A DNA stretch of 29,802 bases from UBA2421 sp964641895 (GTDB lineage Bacteria; Planctomycetota; Phycisphaerae; Tepidisphaerales; Tepidisphaeraceae): positions 1 through 29,802 of the forward strand of contig CAZXLA010000025.1 of NCBI GenBank assembly GCA_964641895.1, read 5' to 3'. Positions 1-7,805 of this stretch are shown piece by piece. The notes beneath the pieces are model-generated. The model was not told where the DNA came from and did no database searches. It saw only the letters and a program-made list of their open reading frames with translations. A program made the position numbers and the translations under genes. How positions within the stretch are numbered: position 1 is the first letter of the stretch; each line of letters begins with the position of its first letter.

Positions 1-551
1 AGTACCCCCGGCAAAACCGCCGGCGCCACGACCAGCACCGCGCCCGCGGGCGCGGCGATCAGCCACACCCACGACCACCGCGACACACTCATACTCGGCC
101 ACTTGGCGAATTGGCTGGGTCGATTTTGAAGAACCCATACAGCGCCGCCCGCCCAGCCCGCCGCGAGAATCACCCACGCAACGGGCCGCGACAAAATTCC
201 CATAAGTCCTGTCGCCAGAACCACTAACGCGATAACACCGGCCCCTGCCGCGAACGCCGTTGCCAGTACTAAGGCGTTTGACGGAACGTCGCCGGGCGCA
301 ATTGTGCCACGTGGCACAATTGTTACCGGCGACGATCGGCAACTCGGGACGATCCATCGGAATACCCACAGACCAACGCCGATGCATGCGATCATCCATG
401 CCACCGCAAGGGTGCCGTCGCGCAGAAGCGTCTCGATAAGAAGTGGCATTGCCGGCCCCGCGATGAGGATCACGATCACCGCCGTCAGCAACGCCATCGC
501 CCCGATCCAATGACGGTGAACACTGGGTTGGAGTTGTGTTGAGTCGCTCAC
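1..551 (-). CDS. Multi-pass membrane protein, C-terminus beyond the window
   Basis: An uninterrupted minus-strand frame runs from a GTG at 551-549 to the window edge, giving about 183 residues. I see at least four hydrophobic segments, including AMALLTAVIVILIAGPAMPL near the N-terminus, AWMIACIGVGLWVF, a segment around residues 95-115 and VWLIAAPAGAVLVVAP at the cut end. Its GTG overlaps the hemA stop codon in a GTGA arrangement, so the two genes are probably translationally coupled. No catalytic motif is visible and I do not recognise the family. A cytochrome-assembly or glycosyltransferase membrane protein are possibilities only. The reading frame and membrane character are seen; the function is unknown. 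Confidence 0.65.
   Translation of the reverse strand, partial: MSDSTQLQPSVHRHWIGAMALLTAVIVILIAGPAMPLLIETLLRDGTLAVAWMIACIGVGLWVFRWIVPSCRSSPVTIVPRGTIAPGDVPSNALVLATAFAAGAGVIALVVLATGLMGILSRPVAWVILAAGWAGGAVWVLQNRPSQFAKWPSMSVSRWSWVWLIAAPAGAVLVVAPAVLPGV
299..322. repeat. Perfect 24-bp palindrome inside the membrane-protein gene
   Basis: Two 12-base arms, CAATTGTGCCAC and its exact reverse complement, meet with no spacer. The palindrome lies inside the coding frame of the partial membrane protein and encodes part of the hydrophilic loop TIVPRGTIAPG between two hydrophobic segments. The inner GTGGCACA matches the ends of the 79-bp inverted-repeat element at 16836-16914, so it may be a remnant of the same repeat family. 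That link is an inference. Confidence 0.7.
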
Positions 552-1828
552 TTCTTCTCATCCGGCGGGAGCTCTAGCTTGAACAATTTTTGCAGCGCGC
601 CAAGGTACTGCCCCGGCGATACATCATCGGCGCGCATCGCTTGCACCGGATCGTGCAGCAGCTTGTTCACGATCCGCCGAGCGAACTCGTGCAGGCGATC
701 AGCCTCATCTGCCGACGCGGTTCCTCGCCCGAGTGTTCGCTGGAGTTCTTCCTCGGCCACATCGTGGTAACGCCTGTAAAGCGCATCGATCGCCGGGCCG
801 AAGGCGCGTGCCCGTTGCCATTCCAGGAATTGCTGCACATGCGATTGGACGATCTGTCGGGCAACGTCGAACGCGTTTGGCTTTGGTGTTCGCGAGGTGG
901 CGATCGTTCTCTGTAGATCATCCATGTCATGCAGATGCACGAACTTCAGTTCGCGCACCGCAGGCTCGACATCGCGGGGCACGGCCAGATCGATCACGAG
1001 CATGGGTTGCGACTGCCGCCGCCGGCCGGCCAACTCGAACTGTCGCCGCGTGAGGATTGGCGTCGGTGCCGCGGTTGAGGTGATGAGAATGTCGGCCTCG
1101 GACAGGTGCCTATCCATCACGCCGAAATCGACCGCCGTACCACCGAACTCACCGGCCAGCGCGTGGGCCTTCTCGGCGTCGCGGTTGCAAATCAATAGTC
1201 GGGCCGGGCGTAACTGGCGAAAGTAACGAAGCACCTGCTGCGTCACGTCGCCGGCGCCCACGGTCATGAGGGTCTTTCCGGCGCAATCGTCAAACAGGTG
1301 CCTTGCCAGATCGACACCGACGCTCGCAACGCTGACCTCTTCATCGACCGGCCCTAACTCCGTCATCACCTGCTTGCCGGCGGCGATGGCGCGCTGGAAA
1401 AGTGGATTGAGCACTGAGCCGGTCGTTCCCACTTCGCCTGCCGCTTCGTAGGCGCTGCGAACCTGCCCGAGAATCTCGCTCTCGCCGAATACCATCGAGT
1501 CGAGCGAAGCAGCCACCTGAAACAAATGTTCAACCACCGCCTGCTGAGAAAGTTCGTAGAAATGCGATCGATGCGATGAAAGGTCAATCCCGTGAAACGC
1601 GCCGAAGAATTGCGTCAGTTCGTCCATACGCGGACGGCCGTGCACAGCGCGTGCGATGTAGATTTCAACGCGATTGCAGGTTGACAGCAACACCACTTCA
1701 CATTCCGGAAACGCAGTGCGAAATTGCTCAAGCGCCGCGCGGCGTTGCTCCGCCGAAAACGCCAACCGCTCACGCACCGATAGCGGCGCGGTTTTGTGGT
1801 TCATTCCCAGGAGCAGCAGCCGCTGCAT
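548..1828 (-). CDS. hemA: Glutamyl-tRNA reductase
   Basis: This enzyme reduces glutamyl-tRNA(Glu) with NADPH to glutamate-1-semialdehyde, the first committed step of C5-pathway tetrapyrrole synthesis in the cytoplasm. The protein has 426 residues, normal for the family. The N-terminus carries LLLLGMNHKTAPLSVRERLAF and the catalytic-cysteine motif VLLSTCNRVEIY near residue 50. A nucleotide-binding middle domain follows (MTVGAGDVTQQVLRYF, then LLICNRDAEKA). The C-terminal helical dimerisation region contains the usual RRIVNKLLHDPV. I chose the ATG at 1828, because AAAGGAA sits just upstream, rather than an in-frame TTG five codons earlier. The downstream membrane-protein gene overlaps the stop by four bases. 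Confidence 0.96.
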   Translation of the reverse strand: MQRLLLLGMNHKTAPLSVRERLAFSAEQRRAALEQFRTAFPECEVVLLSTCNRVEIYIARAVHGRPRMDELTQFFGAFHGIDLSSHRSHFYELSQQAVVEHLFQVAASLDSMVFGESEILGQVRSAYEAAGEVGTTGSVLNPLFQRAIAAGKQVMTELGPVDEEVSVASVGVDLARHLFDDCAGKTLMTVGAGDVTQQVLRYFRQLRPARLLICNRDAEKAHALAGEFGGTAVDFGVMDRHLSEADILITSTAAPTPILTRRQFELAGRRRQSQPMLVIDLAVPRDVEPAVRELKFVHLHDMDDLQRTIATSRTPKPNAFDVARQIVQSHVQQFLEWQRARAFGPAIDALYRRYHDVAEEELQRTLGRGTASADEADRLHEFARRIVNKLLHDPVQAMRADDVSPGQYLGALQKLFKLELPPDEKK

Positions 1829-1920
1829 CGAAGTTCCTTTCAAGTGACAAAGCCGGGCAACCGTCGCTCAATTTGAAGCCGACAAGCAACTCACGCCGTG
1901 CGGCCAGCAACAATGGCATA

Positions 1921-1938
1921 GCGGATCAAATGATCCGC
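1921..1938. repeat. Short palindrome downstream of the amine oxidase gene
   Basis: GCGGATCA and TGATCCGC are perfect 8-base arms separated by AA. The palindrome lies in the 150-bp gap between the amine oxidase stop and the hemA start, both on the minus strand. No T-run follows, so it looks more like a protein-binding site or a weak hairpin than an intrinsic terminator. Confidence 0.4.
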
Positions 1939-1978
1939 CGCAACTCCGCAATCGAAACCCTGCGCACCGCGCCGACGA

Positions 1979-3451
1979 CTACTTCCCCAGCAGGCTCTGC
2001 GCCACGCGCACCCCGCTGCTCAGCGCCCCCTCCATGTAGCCGATGAAAGCGTAGCTCGTGTGTTCGCCGGCAAATTTCAACGGAGCCATTCCGTCGTCGA
2101 TGCCGTCGACCAGTGTCGGCCCGAAGCGCGTGACCTGCCCGGGCGCGGGAAAGCTGTAGCTGCCTTTGACACGCGGCATGCCGGGCCAATCCATGAACAG
2201 GTCTTTCTTCACTAAGTCGATCAACTGCGGGAACGCCGGCGCGAGCGCTTCGCACGCCCGGCGCGTTCGCTCGTCGGCAGGCATTTCGCGCAACGCGGCG
2301 GTTTTGTCGGCGCCGTTGAAGAGCGTGTAGGCCACGCCGTCTTGCCCGGCGTCGGCGCTGTTCCAACCGATCTGGATCAAGCCATCGCTATATAAATCCG
2401 GAGCAATCTCTACGTCTTTCCAGAACGGCCGATCGCACTTGATGATCAGCTTCACGTTTTGCCCAAACTGCGGTTTCATTCTGCGATTGAGCGGCGGATC
2501 AAAGGTGATGCGATCCCATGCCGTCGGTGGAATGGCCAGCACGACCGCATCCGCCTCGACCACGGCGCCGGATTCGGTGGTGATCGTCACCGTTGATTTT
2601 GCTCGCTCGATCGATTTGATCGGCGTCCGCAATTGCACGCGGTTGCCCAGCGCCGTCGCCATCGCGCTGGCGAGCGCGTCATTTCCACCGGCGCATCGGT
2701 GGGTTTCGCTGAGTTCGAAGTAATCGGCAAACCCGCCGCCGGCGATCATCGATAGATACGCCAGCAGACTCATCCGGCCCGCCGGCACGCCGTTGTCGCT
2801 TTCTTCGTCGGCGATCAGCATCGCCTTTGCGTCGTCGGAAATTTTGGATTGATCGACAAACTCCAGAAAACTCTGCCCATCCAACTCCGCGGCGTTCGGC
2901 GCGGTGTAGGGACGAATGGGATCGATTTCTTTAGCCATCTCGATCGCCTTATCGAGCAGCGATTGGATGTCGTCGTAAAGATTCTTAAGTTGATTCCCCT
3001 TGATGAGCTTTCCGCCGAGGATATAGGCTTCTTCGCCTTCGACATCGGGCAGCTCGGTCAGTTCAAGATTGTGCTTTTTGGCCAGAGTGATCCAGGTGGG
3101 ATGATTGCTTCCCACAAACTCCCCGCCAAGTTCGACGGTTGCGCCGTTGATGAGCTTGCGATCGGTCAACACGCGCCCGCCGGGGCGTGATTCGGCTTCA
3201 AAGACCGTGACATCCACCCCCGCCGCTACCAGTGTTTCGGCGCAGGCCAGCCCGGCGAAGCCCGCGCCCACGATCGCCACACGGCGGGGCCGCGCGTTCT
3301 GGGCAAGGGCGATTGCCGGCGACCTCATCGGCATGGCGGCGGCGACCATGGCCGCTGCGGCGGCCTTGAGCATGTCGCGGCGCGTGGGCCGCTCGGGCCT
3401 CCACCCCTGCCGCTCGGCGATTCGAAACAGTTTGCAGATCATGCGACCCAT
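1979..3451 (-). CDS. FAD-dependent amine oxidase, Tat-exported-looking
   Basis: This is a flavin monoamine oxidase-family protein of 490 residues, expected to oxidise an amine with FAD; the substrate cannot be read from sequence. A Tat-type signal is visible: PTRRDMLKAAAAAMVAAAMP, with twin arginines at residues 24-25 and then a hydrophobic stretch. The dinucleotide-binding motif AIVGAGFAGLACAE is at about residues 59-72, and RPGGRVLTD is the usual second FAD contact. GEHTSYAFIGYMEGALSSG near the C-terminus is the typical MAO FAD/active-site segment. I moved the start to the ATG at 3451, because GGAGG lies about seven bases upstream; the longer frame adds 24 unlikely residues. It is divergent from the aldo/keto reductase with only 56 bp between them. 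Confidence 0.88.
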   Translation of the reverse strand: MGRMICKLFRIAERQGWRPERPTRRDMLKAAAAAMVAAAMPMRSPAIALAQNARPRRVAIVGAGFAGLACAETLVAAGVDVTVFEAESRPGGRVLTDRKLINGATVELGGEFVGSNHPTWITLAKKHNLELTELPDVEGEEAYILGGKLIKGNQLKNLYDDIQSLLDKAIEMAKEIDPIRPYTAPNAAELDGQSFLEFVDQSKISDDAKAMLIADEESDNGVPAGRMSLLAYLSMIAGGGFADYFELSETHRCAGGNDALASAMATALGNRVQLRTPIKSIERAKSTVTITTESGAVVEADAVVLAIPPTAWDRITFDPPLNRRMKPQFGQNVKLIIKCDRPFWKDVEIAPDLYSDGLIQIGWNSADAGQDGVAYTLFNGADKTAALREMPADERTRRACEALAPAFPQLIDLVKKDLFMDWPGMPRVKGSYSFPAPGQVTRFGPTLVDGIDDGMAPLKFAGEHTSYAFIGYMEGALSSGVRVAQSLLGK

Positions 3452-3507
3452 ACGTGGCCTCCGTGGTTCACTTTCCCTTGCTGATTGTGCCCGCCTACCA
3501 TATCGAC

Positions 3508-4437
3508 ATGCAAACGCGAACATTCGGAAAAACTAATCTGCAAGTTTCAGAGCTGGGTTTCGGCGCAGCCCCCGCGGCATTTTTGGGAACCGAAGGCGTC
3601 GTGGCCGCCGCCTTGGTGAATGCGATGCTCGATGCCGGCGTTAACCTGCTCGACACCGCCGCCATGTATCCCGGCAGCGAAGCGTTCATCGGCGAACACC
3701 TTTCGCATCGACGCAAAGATTATATTCTCGTGAGCAAGTGCGGGCAAAAAATCCCCGAAAATTCCGCCGCCGCCTGGAGCCGCGAGCTGATCGCCGCCAG
3801 CGTCGATCGCGCACTGCGGTTGATGAAAACCGACGCGCTCGACGTGATGCTGCTGCACTCCTGCGACCTGCCCACTTTGCAAAAGGGCGAAGCCATTGAT
3901 GAACTGGCCAAAGCACGCGATGCCGGCAAGATCAAGTTCGTCGGCTATTCCGGCGACAACGAAACCGCCGCGTTCGCCGCGACCCTTCCCGATGTGGCGG
4001 TGATCGAAACGAGCATCAACATCGTCGATCAGATCAACATTGATAAGGTGCTGCCCGCCGCCAAGGCGAACAATGTGGGCGTGATCGCGAAGCGCCCCAT
4101 CGCCAACGCCGCCTGGCGGCCGAAGGAATCGTTCAAGAGCATTTACACCAACTATGCAAAACCCTACATCGAACGCTTCGGCAAAATGGGCCTCACCACC
4201 CAGCAACTGGGCTTCCCCGGCGGCGACGCGCAAAAAATCTGGCCGGAAATTGCCATCCGTTTCACGCTCTCGTTCCCGGAAGTAAGCACCGCCATCATCG
4301 GCACCACCAACCCCGACAACGCCCGCGTCAACCTCGGCTACACAGAGCGCGGCCCGCTCCCGCAAGACGTGATCGATCAACTTCGCCAGGCGTTCAGGAA
4401 CGCCGATCCAGAAGCAAAATGGCCCGGCTTAACATGA
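3508..4437 (+). CDS. Aldo/keto reductase
   Basis: A 309-residue NADPH-dependent oxidoreductase of the aldo/keto reductase superfamily (TIM barrel). The catalytic tetrad is intact: Asp49 and Tyr54 in LLDTAAMYPGSEAF, Lys77 in LVSKCG and His117 in MLLHSCD. FRNADPEAKWPGL forms the C-terminus. I chose the ATG at 3508 because MQTRTFGKTNLQVSELGFG is the canonical family N-terminus; the longer frame adds 18 atypical residues. I see no clear Shine-Dalgarno sequence before this ATG. The gene is divergent from the amine oxidase and is followed by a strong hairpin and tRNA-Ser. The physiological substrate is unknown. Confidence 0.9.
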   Translation: MQTRTFGKTNLQVSELGFGAAPAAFLGTEGVVAAALVNAMLDAGVNLLDTAAMYPGSEAFIGEHLSHRRKDYILVSKCGQKIPENSAAAWSRELIAASVDRALRLMKTDALDVMLLHSCDLPTLQKGEAIDELAKARDAGKIKFVGYSGDNETAAFAATLPDVAVIETSINIVDQINIDKVLPAAKANNVGVIAKRPIANAAWRPKESFKSIYTNYAKPYIERFGKMGLTTQQLGFPGGDAQKIWPEIAIRFTLSFPEVSTAIIGTTNPDNARVNLGYTERGPLPQDVIDQLRQAFRNADPEAKWPGLT

Positions 4438-4447
4438 CTCAGCGATA

Positions 4448-4515
4448 GTGCCGCGAAGCCGCAAGCGGCGCCGTGCGTTCAACCCCTGCGTTGGCCGCTT
4501 GCGGCGTCGCGGTAC
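4448..4515. repeat. Imperfect inverted repeat (20 of 22 paired), REP-like, possible terminator
   Basis: Arms 4448-4469 and 4494-4515 pair at 20 of 22 positions around a 24-base loop. Each arm contains the self-complementary core GCCGCAAGCGGC. It begins ten bases after the aldo/keto reductase stop and could end that transcript, but no T-run follows. The same core recurs as an inverted repeat inside polA (20837-20864), which suggests a dispersed repeat family. Confidence 0.65.
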
Positions 4516-4560
4516 AAGTTCCGTATTTAGCACTGACATGTTAAAGACGCGCGAATCGCG

Positions 4561-4590
4561 CTGGCAAACGAAAAACCGCCGCGTTAGAAT
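4561..4590 (+). promoter_or_regulatory. Candidate promoter for tRNA-Ser
   Basis: CTGGCA (4561-4566) and TAGAAT (4585-4590) are separated by 18 bases. The -10 ends 12 bases before the mature tRNA, which fits transcription starting a few bases upstream of it. The -35 matches TTGACA at only four positions. Confidence 0.4.
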
Positions 4591-4602
4591 CCTCGATTCA
4601 CC

Positions 4603-4693
4603 GGAGAGGTGGCAGAGCGGCTGAATGCGCTGGTTTGCTAAACCGGTCTACGGGGTCATACCCGTAGCGGGGGTTCGAATCCCCCCCTCTCCG
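4603..4693 (+). tRNA. tRNA-Ser (anticodon GCT)
   Basis: A 91-base class II tRNA. GGAGAGG at 4603 pairs with CCTCTCC at 4686-4692, followed by discriminator G. The anticodon stem holds the loop TTGCTAA, giving anticodon GCT. A long variable arm (CTACGGGGTCATACCCGTAG) and a T arm with GGTTCGAATCC are present. CCA is not encoded. Its 3' half is overlapped antisense by the recombinase reading frame. Confidence 0.95.
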
Positions 4694-5997
4694 CTGTCCG
4701 AGACAGACAGCCGTTCAACCAGACAGTTGAACGGCTTTCTTGTTGATATTGCAAGAGTTACGCCCTCCAAGACAAAGTTCAAACAGACAAAACTGAGCAA
4801 ACGCCGCTTTACGGGGAAATCTGCCGTAACCCATTTGTCCCGCAGGCGTTGACTGAGTTCAAACACGCGCAACGCCAAGTCCGCATTCTCGTCCTTCTTT
4901 CGATCCGTAGCCTCGATTTGAAGCGTCAGTTTCGCCACACGGTCACGAAGCTCCAAGTTCTTCGTCGCAAAGGTCTGCTCCTCGACCGTGCCTGCAAGAT
5001 GTAGGTTCAGAAGTCGCTCTTGTTGTCGGCGCACATCGTCCAGCTGCGATTGGACTTCTTTCGCTCGCGAACGTGCCCGCGAATGATGGGTCGTCATCCA
5101 AGACGCCAGGGCGTTGCGGAACAGCCGCTGAACCGACTCTGGCTGCTTGATGCGGTCGAATAGCCCCAAGACCTGTTCATCGATTTCTGACTCGCGGAGA
5201 CGAACCCGTGGATGCCCTGGTTCCGTATAGCGGGCGCAGCGGTAGTACACGTACGTCTTCCCTGACTTCTTGCGAACCAGCTCCCCCGTCAAGGGACGAC
5301 CACAATGACCGCAGGACATCAACTCGCCGCCGTACGTCAGTTCGTTCGACTTGTAGATCTTGCCGCCGAGCAGCGTCTGAACGCGGTCGAAGGTATCACG
5401 GTCGATAATCGGTTCATGTCCCCCTCGCTGCCATTGCTTGTGATACTTCAGGTCGCCGATGTACGCGCGATCACGAAGGATGCGATGGATCTTGCTCCGT
5501 ACCCAATGGGGCTGCTTTGGTTTGTAGACGCGACCTTCCCCCGGTAACTGCTTGACGATCATGTCCAACGTGCAGTGACCAAAGGCATATAAATGGAAAA
5601 TGCGCTTCACATTCTCTGCGTGTTCGGGCTGTACGCGAACGACGCTTCGGCGTTCTGATCGGTCGGTCACGTAGCCGTACGGTGGGACAGTCGGAAACTT
5701 TCCATCGCGGACACGCTGGGCGATGCCTTGCCTGACATCGACCGCGAGCTGCTCGGCGAAGAATGTTCCCATGGTCGCCATCATGTTCCGCGCCATGCGA
5801 CCAGCCGGAGTATTCGCGGTCGGCTGGCTGACGGCGATCAATGGGATACCGTGCCCGACCTCAAGCTCAAGCAGTTTGGCGTAATCGACAAGGTTTCGCG
5901 CGGCGCGATCAACCTTGTACACCAGAAGGCCGTCAATCTTGTGCGAATTGGCTTTCGCGTAAGCGAGCATTTTTTTGGGAGGCACCGGGACAGCCAC
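4648..5997 (-). pseudogene. Large serine recombinase lacking its catalytic N-terminus
   Basis: The 449-residue frame matches the large serine recombinase family but starts mid-way into the resolvase domain. The usual first 60-75 residues, with the catalytic serine (RxSxxxQ type), are missing. What remains is KIDGLLVYKVDRAARNL onward (end of the catalytic domain), a recombinase domain around residues 90-185, a zinc ribbon (MSCGHCGRPLTG, YYRCARYTEPGHP) around 210-260 and a coiled coil around 305-390. The apparent GTG start lies in a tandem repeat and a stop codon sits two codons upstream. The last 14 codons (GEGGIRTPATGMTP) are the antisense of tRNA-Ser. I see no second copy of the tRNA end in the window. 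I infer a decayed integrative-element recombinase. Confidence 0.75.
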
Positions 5998-6030
5998 TGT
6001 TTTTCAGGCACGGAGACAACTACCGTTTTT
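5981..6030. repeat. Two imperfect 24-base direct repeats, 26-bp period
   Basis: The copies at 5981-6004 and 6007-6030 agree at 19 of 24 positions, each starting GGCAC and ending GTTTTT. The apparent start codon and first codons of the recombinase fall inside copy one, which argues that they do not encode the original N-terminus. Confidence 0.6.
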
Positions 6031-6344
6031 TTGTTTCGCCATGACATAACGCCCGCGTGGGCGTGTCGCCGGGCGCGTGCAAACCAGCCGCGAGCGGAAG
6101 CGAGTCGGGGGAGTCTGCGTGCTCACGCGTGCGGCTCGTTATGCGACGACGGCGGCGACGCCGGGCATCGTGAGTTATGGCACGATGGCGGGTCGGACGT
6201 GGTGTCATGAATAAGTGCCGGCATGAGCCGGCGGAATTATTTTGGAATTATCTTGACTTTTAGATGTGTGTTAGGTTATTGTTATAAATGACGTCCTGCG
6301 TTGAATGCGGCGTGGGGCGCGATCTTTGACAATTTCATAGCACC

Positions 6345-6407
6345 GGGAATCAGGGGGCGGGAGACGGGGATCAGGAGACAGGGATCAGGGTCGGGAGTGC
6401 GGGGAGG
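6345..6407. repeat. 7-bp-periodic purine-rich repeat, nine units
   Basis: Read in heptamers from 6345 the units are GGGAATC, AGGGGGC, GGGAGAC, GGGGATC, AGGAGAC, AGGGATC, AGGGTCG, GGAGTGC and GGGGAGG. The period is exactly seven, with variation concentrated at the ends of each unit. No coding role is apparent. Confidence 0.65.
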
Positions 6408-6522
6408 GGTTACGCGCTTCTATTTTGCAATGTTAAGTTAGGGAGCAGGTCGGTGCGGCGTGGGGATGGGTGGTTCGATGTACAAAATGTCCTGAAATAT
6501 CCCACTAACTCGAGAAGCTGAA

Positions 6523-6571
6523 GTGATAGCGGATAGCAGAGAGCGGAGTGCGGAGAGCCGAGAGCGGGAAG
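6523..6571. repeat. Second 7-bp-periodic repeat, seven units
   Basis: Heptamers from 6523 are GTGATAG, CGGATAG, CAGAGAG, CGGAGTG, CGGAGAG, CCGAGAG and CGGGAAG, an uninterrupted register. It shares the period but not the exact unit of the block at 6345-6407. Confidence 0.65.
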
Positions 6572-6611
6572 GCGTGCGTTAGGTACCGATTTTGGTCGGA
6601 AAGGAACTGAA

Positions 6612-6644
6612 AGGAACCGGTTAGGAACCGGTTAGGAACCGGTT
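6612..6644. repeat. Three exact 11-bp tandem repeats
   Basis: AGGAACCGGTT occurs three times head to tail at 6612, 6623 and 6634. Each unit contains the palindrome AACCGGTT. Degenerate half copies flank it (GGAACTGA before, CCCCGGTTTT after). Confidence 0.8.
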
Positions 6645-6951
6645 TTACCCCGGTTTTCTTCGACCCGTTTTGCTGTAAATGATTGCCTTTTATGGGCTTA
6701 CGTTTTTCGACGCACTGCGGCGCTTTTTTTTTCGCGCCCACCGTAACACTTGGAACGAAGTGAAGGACGCGCAGCGGCCGACAGCGACGCTTTTTCTTCC
6801 ACTCCCATCGTAACGTCGACCGTAACCCCGGCAGCCGCGGCGACCGCGCCGGGGAATCTGCGCTAACGATCAGTTCGGGCAGGCGCGCGTTGAAAAGCAT
6901 CCTCTGTGCGGTCAATCAGCGCGCTAGCTGAGGCGGTCTTCAGTTCCATTT

Positions 6952-7797
6952 TCATCCCTTGACCGCCCCGCTCGCCAGACCGGCGATGAAGTCGCGCTGC
7001 AGCACGAAAAACAGGGCCGCCACCGGCAGAACCGCCAGTAGGGTTCCGGCCATCAGCACGCCGTAATCGGTTTGATATTCCGGCGTCGCCACCATGTTCG
7101 CCAAGCCGATTGGCAGCGTGTATTTGCGTTCATCCTGCAACACAATTTGCGGCCAGAGGAAGCTGTTCCAACTGCCCAGAAAGGCCATGAGTGTATAGGC
7201 TCCGGTCATCGGTCGAACAATGGGCAGCGCCACCTCCCACCAGATGCGCAGCTCGCTGCAACCATCGACCCGGGCCGCGTGGATCAGTTCATCCGGCACG
7301 GTTTGCATGGCCTGCATAAACAGCAGCATGCCGAACACACTCACCGCGCCGGGAACAACAATGGCAAAAAATGAATCGATCCAGCCGAGCGATTCCATTA
7401 ACTCGTAGGAACTGGGAAGAAGCACCTGGCCGGGCAGCATCATCGTGCCGAGCATGACCGCCATCAGAATGCGCTTCCCGGCAAAGCGGTACTTTGCCAG
7501 CGCAAATCCGCCGAGGCTGCTCAACGCGACGACGATGGCGGTATGAACGGAGGACAGAAATAGGGAGTTCACCACCCACGTGCCAAATGGCTGCCGCGAG
7601 AACAGGCTTGCGAAGTTGCCGAGCGAGAGTCGCTGAAATAACGGCGTGGGCATCCAGCCACGCCACTCCCATGGAATGAACAGAAACGTCGTCAGGTCGG
7701 CGGTGGATTTGATGGACGCAGCAGCCAACCACATCAGCGGCAACAGAGCAACGGCCGCGAGAACGGAAAGGACTAAATGGATGGCGATTGAACGCAT
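6952..7797 (-). CDS. Carbohydrate ABC transporter permease, MalG type
   Basis: An inner-membrane permease subunit of a sugar ABC importer, 281 residues with about six hydrophobic segments. The EAA loop that docks the ATPase is present as IHAARVDGCSELRIWWEVAL followed by PIVRP, and FLGSWNSFLWP after it is characteristic of MalG-type permeases. I chose the ATG at 7797, eight bases after the stop of the upstream permease; a longer in-frame start would overlap that gene by over 70 bases. It is the last gene of the minus-strand pair. No ATPase or binding-protein gene lies downstream, where repeats follow. The sugar cannot be predicted. Confidence 0.9.
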   Translation of the reverse strand: MRSIAIHLVLSVLAAVALLPLMWLAAASIKSTADLTTFLFIPWEWRGWMPTPLFQRLSLGNFASLFSRQPFGTWVVNSLFLSSVHTAIVVALSSLGGFALAKYRFAGKRILMAVMLGTMMLPGQVLLPSSYELMESLGWIDSFFAIVVPGAVSVFGMLLFMQAMQTVPDELIHAARVDGCSELRIWWEVALPIVRPMTGAYTLMAFLGSWNSFLWPQIVLQDERKYTLPIGLANMVATPEYQTDYGVLMAGTLLAVLPVAALFFVLQRDFIAGLASGAVKG

Positions 7798-7805
7798 TGG
7801 CAGTG

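Larger units (their letters stand above)
6031..6951. other. Intergenic stretch of about 0.9 kb without a credible gene
   Basis: Open frames here have no recognisable domain; the longest translates low-complexity repeats (for example LSALRTPLSAIRY). I see a small inverted repeat GCCGGC-atga-GCCGGC near 6217, an AT-rich patch with TTGACT at 6253 and TATAAA at 6283 but a poor spacing of 24, and the three repeat blocks listed separately. It lies between the truncated recombinase and the permease operon and may be debris of a lost element. Confidence 0.6.

Noticed and set aside
3547..4380. A 277-residue frame antisense to the aldo/keto reductase
   Set aside because: The plus-strand frame has the full catalytic tetrad; the antisense frame is a glycine-rich shadow caused by high GC.
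6253..6288. Promoter TTGACT with TATAAA
   Set aside because: The spacing of 24 bases is too long and no gene follows on that strand.
6345..6644. Possible CRISPR array or plasmid-type iteron origin
   Set aside because: The repeats are 7 or 11 bp without spacers, and no cas, rep or par gene is nearby.
6505..6915. A 136-residue minus-strand open frame
   Set aside because: Its C-terminus is a translation of the 7-bp and 11-bp repeats and the rest has no domain, so it is not a credible gene.
4603..6951. A complete integrative element with att sites
   Set aside because: I found no second copy of the tRNA 3' end and no cargo genes; only a truncated recombinase and repeats remain.
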